The notes under the pieces were generated by a model that had not been told where the DNA came from, did not search any database, and saw only the letters and a program-made list of their open reading frames with translations. DNA of 9,638 bases. Origin: Chlamydiia bacterium (GTDB lineage Bacteria > Chlamydiota > Chlamydiia > Chlamydiales > JAAZZY01). This document shows, in pieces, positions 6,993 through 9,638 of this stretch. The stretch lies in contig JAAZZY010000063.1 in NCBI GenBank assembly GCA_014239035.1, positions 1-9,638 of the forward strand, in the 5' to 3' direction. The position numbers and the translations under genes were made by a program. Numbering within the stretch: position 1 is the stretch's first letter; the number at the start of each line of letters is the position of its first letter.

Positions 6993-7600
6993 GCTGTAGC
7001 TGGCGCCTCTTCATTTTCAGTTTGTTGAACAACGACTTTATCCACAAGACCATATTCCATCGCTTCTTCAGCGCTCATGAAATGTTCACGATCCCAGTCA
7101 TTTAAAATTGTCTCAATGCTTTGACCTGTCTCTGCAGCTAAAATCTCAGCAGTTTTTTGTTTAAGCGTTACAATTTCTTTAGTTTGAATGTTTATATCAA
7201 TAGAAGTTCCGGTCACTCCTCCAGCTGGTTGACGAATCATTATTCGGCTGTTTGGAAGGGCAAAACGTTTACCTTTTGTTCCTGCAGCTAAAAGTATAGC
7301 AGCAAAAGAGGCTGCTTGTCCTATGCAGTAAGTTTTAATATCACACCCTAAAAAGCGGATTGTATCATAGATAGCTAGAGTCGAATTGACATAGCCTCCA
7401 GGGGAGTTGATAAATAAGCTTATTTCTTTTTTGGGATCTTCCATTCTTAAAAATAGAAGTTGAGCGACTACTACGTTTGCAACTTGATCGTCAATACCTG
7501 TGCCAATAAATATTATTCTGTCTTTCAAAAGACGAGAATAAATATCCATTGAACGTTCACCACGACCTGTATCTTCAATAACATATGGAGTAAGAGACAT
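6989..7600 (-). CDS. clpP: ClpP-family subunit with altered catalytic triad (ClpP2/ClpR-like)
   Basis: 203 residues from ATG 7600. An ATG at 7609 would add three residues, but the AAAGGA site touches it directly and sits 9 nt before 7600. Starting at 7600 also gives 'MSLTPYVIED', which aligns with the mature N-terminus of E. coli ClpP. The family is unmistakable: 'TGRGERSMDIYSRLLKDR', 'INSPGG', 'GQAAS', 'PNSRIMIRQPAGG', 'EYGLVD'. By alignment with E. coli Ser97/His122/Asp171, the triad is Ser98, Arg123 and Glu172: Ser kept (AGA on + at 7307-7309), His replaced by Arg (codon CGT, 7232-7234) and Asp by Glu (codon GAA, 7085-7087). The oxyanion-side Met after Ser is Phe, and the next Gly is Ala. 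It is therefore probably weak or inactive as a protease. It may form mixed rings with another ClpP encoded elsewhere, as chlamydial ClpP1/ClpP2 do. It lies 87 nt after tig and overlaps clpX. Confidence 0.93.
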   Translation of the reverse strand: MSLTPYVIEDTGRGERSMDIYSRLLKDRIIFIGTGIDDQVANVVVAQLLFLRMEDPKKEISLFINSPGGYVNSTLAIYDTIRFLGCDIKTYCIGQAASFAAILLAAGTKGKRFALPNSRIMIRQPAGGVTGTSIDINIQTKEIVTLKQKTAEILAAETGQSIETILNDWDREHFMSAEEAMEYGLVDKVVVQQTENEEAPATA

Positions 7601-7609
7601 CTTATACAT

Positions 7610-7615
7610 TCCTTT
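7610..7615 (-). promoter_or_regulatory. Ribosome binding site deciding the clpP start
   Basis: AAAGGA on the minus strand is 9 nt before the ATG at 7600 and 0 nt before the ATG at 7609. Normal spacing favours the downstream start, which also matches the mature end of ClpP proteins. Confidence 0.55.
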
Positions 7616-7687
7616 GGTTAGCTTTCTTCCCCACTATTGGGTTTAAGTGATTTTTTTTCTAGATCTTTTTCTCTGAAGAGAACAATC

Positions 7688-9163
7688 CTAGGTAGTCGTC
7701 ACTTTTTTAAGCAAATACCTCTTCACCTTATCAGAAAGCAACTCCACAAAACAGTTCATGCGGATCTCTTGAATAATTTGATTGTTGAATTGTGGACTCG
7801 CCTTAAACTCTGGAGGAAGGTTGAGTTGAGAGACTCTCTCTGCAACAACCTCACGAAGTTCATTTTCTGGCACGATAATGTTGTTGTCATTAGCTAATTT
7901 TTGAAAAATAAAGAAGAGCTTTAATGAGCGAATAGCTGCAACAAGAGCCTCTTTTTCGGTCTCTTTTTCTTTCTTTTTGATGTCCTCATCAGAAAAATTA
8001 GCTTGTTTGAGCTCTTGCTCTTTCATTTGCATTTTCGTCTTGAGTTCAGCTTCAATTAGGCTCTCAGGAATTTCGAAGTCCACAAGCTTTTCAAGTTGAT
8101 CATCAAGATCTTCTCGCTGCTTACCTTCTGCAATAGAAGAAGCATTGTTTTTTAGACGAAGCATAACTTGAGTGCGAAGGTCTGCAACAGACTGGGTGCC
8201 CATAGCTTTTGAAAATTCTTCATCTACTTCTGGAAGCTCTGCTGTAAAGATATCTAAAACAGTGACTTTGCACATTGTAGGCTTGAAGTCTTTTTTCTCA
8301 GCTTTTGGCATGACCTCGTCATCCCACTTACTCATGCTTTCTTTAGACTCACCTTTTTTCATTCCAGTAAGGGTCTTGATGATCCAAGAGGAGAGTTTTC
8401 CTTTTGAAACCTGTACTCTCTTTTGAGAGACAATTTTCACCTTCTCTTCGACATTTTCAATGTCAACTTCTACAAAGTCTTCTTTTTCTACAGCGCGATC
8501 TTTAATAGTTTCCCATTTGGCGCGGTAAGTTCTCATTACATCAATAACTTCATCAATGCGATCTTGGTCAATATCTTCAATATCTACTTTTTTAAGCTTG
8601 ATTTTGTCTAAATTGATCTCTGGAAGAACAGGATAGGTCTCAAAATTAAAGATGACTCTCGCTGATATTTTATCTTTATGCTCGACTTTAGGTTTAATAT
8701 TGCGGTAGTTAAGTGGGCGCAGTTTGGAGAGCACAAGAGCATGTTCTAGAGCTTTTTGAAGATAAAGGTTCTCTGACTGCTCTTCAATATGAGCAGCGTA
8801 ATTTTTTTGAACCATTTCTCTAGGCACTTTACCTTTTCGAAAGCCAGGAATAGAGATGGTCTTGCTCACTTCTTTTAAAGCTTTGGTATGAGCTTCTTGT
8901 AAGATTTTATCAGAGATATCTACGTCTAAGCTAGCGTGGCATCCTTCTCCAAATTCAACTTTGACTTTAACAAATTCGTTTTCATATGAGCTTGAGATAG
9001 GTGTGGAAACGGCCTTTTTCGCAGCCTTTTTCGCAGGGGATTTCTTGGCAGCTACCTTTTTTGCTGCTGCTTTCTTAGCGGGAGCCTTTTTAGCCGCTTT
9101 TTTGGCCGCCTTCTTAGCAGGGGCTTTCTTTTCAGGGCTAGTTTCTGATTCTGATTCTGGCAC
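7688..9163 (-). CDS. tig: Trigger factor with histone-like KKA-repeat N-terminal extension
   Basis: 491 residues; trigger factors are usually 430-450. The ribosome-docking signature GFRKGKVP is at 107-114, whereas it is at 43-50 in E. coli, so about 64 residues have been added in front. Residues 1-11 are acidic and 12-51 hold nine KK doublets spaced by A, P, S and V every 4-5 residues. From about 60 on the normal order follows: ribosome-binding domain, a divergent FKBP-like domain (about 212-310, lacking most aromatic residues of the prolyl isomerase site) and the helical SurA-like C-terminal chaperone domain from about 'ELPEVDEEF'. The start is GTG, fixed by AAGGAGA 6 nt upstream. No ATG, GTG or TTG lies between the repeats and the conserved domain, so the tail cannot be skipped. 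Role: nascent-chain chaperone at the ribosome exit. It leads the tig-clpP-clpX set and follows tRNA-Gly. Confidence 0.93.
   Translation of the reverse strand: MPESESETSPEKKAPAKKAAKKAAKKAPAKKAAAKKVAAKKSPAKKAAKKAVSTPISSSYENEFVKVKVEFGEGCHASLDVDISDKILQEAHTKALKEVSKTISIPGFRKGKVPREMVQKNYAAHIEEQSENLYLQKALEHALVLSKLRPLNYRNIKPKVEHKDKISARVIFNFETYPVLPEINLDKIKLKKVDIEDIDQDRIDEVIDVMRTYRAKWETIKDRAVEKEDFVEVDIENVEEKVKIVSQKRVQVSKGKLSSWIIKTLTGMKKGESKESMSKWDDEVMPKAEKKDFKPTMCKVTVLDIFTAELPEVDEEFSKAMGTQSVADLRTQVMLRLKNNASSIAEGKQREDLDDQLEKLVDFEIPESLIEAELKTKMQMKEQELKQANFSDEDIKKKEKETEKEALVAAIRSLKLFFIFQKLANDNNIIVPENELREVVAERVSQLNLPPEFKASPQFNNQIIQEIRMNCFVELLSDKVKRYLLKKVTTT
9011..9130 (-). repeat. Low-complexity Lys/Ala codon repeats within tig
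   Basis: Forty codons (residues 12-51 of the trigger factor) consist almost only of AAA/AAG and GCN, arranged as AKKA units of four to five codons. On the plus strand this appears as repeated GCAGCCTTTTT-type blocks. Such imperfect tandem repeats can change length by slippage, so copy number may vary between strains. The composition is like that of chlamydial histone-like proteins Hc1/Hc2 and eukaryotic H1 tails. Confidence 0.85.
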
Positions 9164-9169
9164 GTAATC

Positions 9170-9176
9170 TCTCCTT
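9170..9176 (-). promoter_or_regulatory. Strong ribosome binding site of tig (GTG start)
   Basis: AAGGAGA on the minus strand lies 6 nt before GTG 9163. It supports a non-ATG start and shows that the Lys/Ala tail is translated. Confidence 0.8.
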
Positions 9177-9187
9177 TCTATAGAAAA

Positions 9188-9259
9188 AGCGGGTGATGAG
9201 ATTCGAACTCACGACCCTCACGTTGGCAACGTGATGCTCTACCACTGAGCTACACCCGC
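9188..9259 (-). tRNA. tRNA-Gly (anticodon GCC)
   Basis: A 71-nt cloverleaf plus a U discriminator can be folded by hand. The acceptor stem is GCGGGTG/CACCCGC, the D arm GCTC-AGTGGTA-GAGC, the anticodon stem TCACG/CGTGA with loop TTGCCAA, the variable loop GGGTC, and the T arm GTGAG-TTCGAAT-CTCAT. The anticodon GCC reads GGC and GGU glycine codons. The U discriminator is usual for bacterial tRNA-Gly. CCA is not encoded: the gene is followed by TTTTT, so CCA must be added by the nucleotidyltransferase. It lies 24 nt upstream of tig on the same strand and is probably the first gene of that transcript, released by processing. Confidence 0.96.
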
Positions 9260-9292
9260 AAAAATGCCTAAAAGGCAATTTAAGAAGGGGGG

Positions 9293-9322
9293 ATTATAGG
9301 CAATGGCTTAAATTTAATTCAA
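9293..9322 (-). promoter_or_regulatory. Sigma70-type promoter for tRNA-Gly and the tig-clpP-clpX unit
   Basis: On the minus strand, TTGAAT (9317-9322) and a perfect TATAAT (9293-9298) are separated by 18 nt. The start of transcription would fall near 9286, about 27 nt before the tRNA. Six C residues (9287-9292) follow the -10 box directly, a GC-rich discriminator as in stable-RNA promoters. No other good promoter is seen between the tRNA and tig, so this one probably serves the whole set. Confidence 0.65.
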
Positions 9323-9447
9323 GGGCCAAGCCAATAGACTCTAAGTTGTGTAAATTGTAAAGGTGTTATTTTAATTCATCTTTATCTGCCCTTAACAATC
9401 AACGTGCATAATCTTTCTTTAAATCAATACAATATTAGGTATTAGCA

Positions 9448-9638
9448 ATGGCTACGACAAGTATAACAGGACCGCTCTCAATAAGAGGAATGAACCCTCC
9501 CTCTTTTGGTGCATTACCAGAAGAGACTCTCATTGGCAAAGAAGGGGTAAATCCTGACCATCTCTCAATTTCTATAGAGAATCCAAAAGCCGAAGTGATA
9601 GCTACGAAAGTTTCTTCTAAAGCGCAATCATCTCTATA
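9448..9638 (+). CDS. Unrecognised protein, N-terminal part (3' truncated by window)
   Basis: The frame from ATG 9448 is open to the end of the window (63 codons). It begins 'MATTSITGPLSIRGMNPPSF' and remains rich in Ser, Thr, Ile and Pro with few charges in the first 25 residues; there is no hydrophobic signal peptide. Only a weak TTAGG-type ribosome binding site precedes it. In chlamydiae an uncharged Ser/Thr-rich start is common in type III secreted effectors, but it is not diagnostic. The gene is divergent from tRNA-Gly; the 188-nt gap between them holds the tRNA promoter and no further gene. No family can be named from this fragment. Confidence 0.5.
   Translation, partial: MATTSITGPLSIRGMNPPSFGALPEETLIGKEGVNPDHLSISIENPKAEVIATKVSSKAQSSL

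Noticed and set aside
5785..6999. Several 60-75 residue frames on both strands across clpX
   Set aside because: The clpX frame is conserved end to end; the others are shadows without start signals or motifs.
7669..7682. Hairpin TTCTC-TGAA-GAGAA between clpP and tig as a terminator
   Set aside because: The stem is only 5 bp and AT-rich, and on the transcribed minus strand it is followed by A residues rather than T, so it would not terminate tig transcripts.
7637..7897. 86-residue plus-strand frame across the clpP-tig gap and the tig 3' end
   Set aside because: Most of it is antisense to conserved tig sequence, and it lacks a ribosome binding site and a recognisable domain.
8961..9167. Plus-strand frame giving a Phe/Ala-rich, membrane-like 68-residue protein
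   Set aside because: It is the reverse complement of the Lys/Ala codon repeats of tig; AAG/GCN runs always read as Phe/Ala on the other strand. It has no ribosome binding site or family match.
9304..9333. 6-bp inverted repeat TGGCTT/AAGCCA flanking the -35 box of the tRNA promoter
   Set aside because: The arms are too short to distinguish from chance in an AT-rich gap, and no known operator is matched.
1..9638. CRISPR arrays, insertion sequences, prophage genes, attachment sites
   Set aside because: No spaced repeats, transposase or integrase motifs, or flanking duplications were found; the tRNA 3' end is not duplicated in the window.

Overview
The window is a dense, AT-rich stretch of bacterial chromosome that most resembles a member of the Chlamydiae, probably one of the amoeba-associated or 'environmental' families rather than Chlamydia itself. 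This is inferred from recalled protein signatures and gene order. The order exbD/tolR - TolA-like - tolB - pal - LysM lipoprotein, the cluster tig - clpP - clpX, a chlamydial ClpP2-like N-terminus and histone-like Lys/Ala repeats all point that way. A glutamate racemase gene is not expected in Chlamydiaceae, which fits a more distant chlamydial lineage.

Left part (1-4497, + strand): a tightly packed envelope operon. It holds the 3' end of an ExbD/TolR gene, a TolA/TonB-like energy transducer, the periplasmic beta-propeller TolB, the lipoprotein Pal, a coiled-coil plus LysM lipoprotein in the slot where many Gram-negatives carry cpoB, and the glutamate racemase murI. Junctions are ATGA overlaps or directly abutting stop/start codons, so translational coupling is likely. 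Together these genes would tie the inner membrane, peptidoglycan and outer membrane together during division and supply D-glutamate for peptidoglycan.

Middle part (4498-5757, + strand): a VOC-superfamily (glyoxalase-like) protein behind a perfect AGGAGG ribosome binding site, then a 193-residue protein of unknown function. Its stop codon interlocks with that of clpX on the other strand.

Right part (5754-9322, - strand): a consensus-like promoter reads through tRNA-Gly(GCC) into tig (trigger factor), clpP and clpX. Two features here are unusual. Trigger factor carries an extra N-terminal tail of about 60 residues made of histone H1-like KKA repeats, and it starts at a GTG with a strong ribosome binding site. 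The ClpP encoded next to clpX keeps the catalytic Ser but has Arg and Glu at the positions of the catalytic His and Asp, so it looks like a protease-dead, ClpR-like subunit.

Far right (9448 to the end, + strand): the first 63 codons of an unrecognised protein, divergent from the tRNA. No insertion sequence, CRISPR array, phage gene or stretch of more than 300 bases without a gene was seen.
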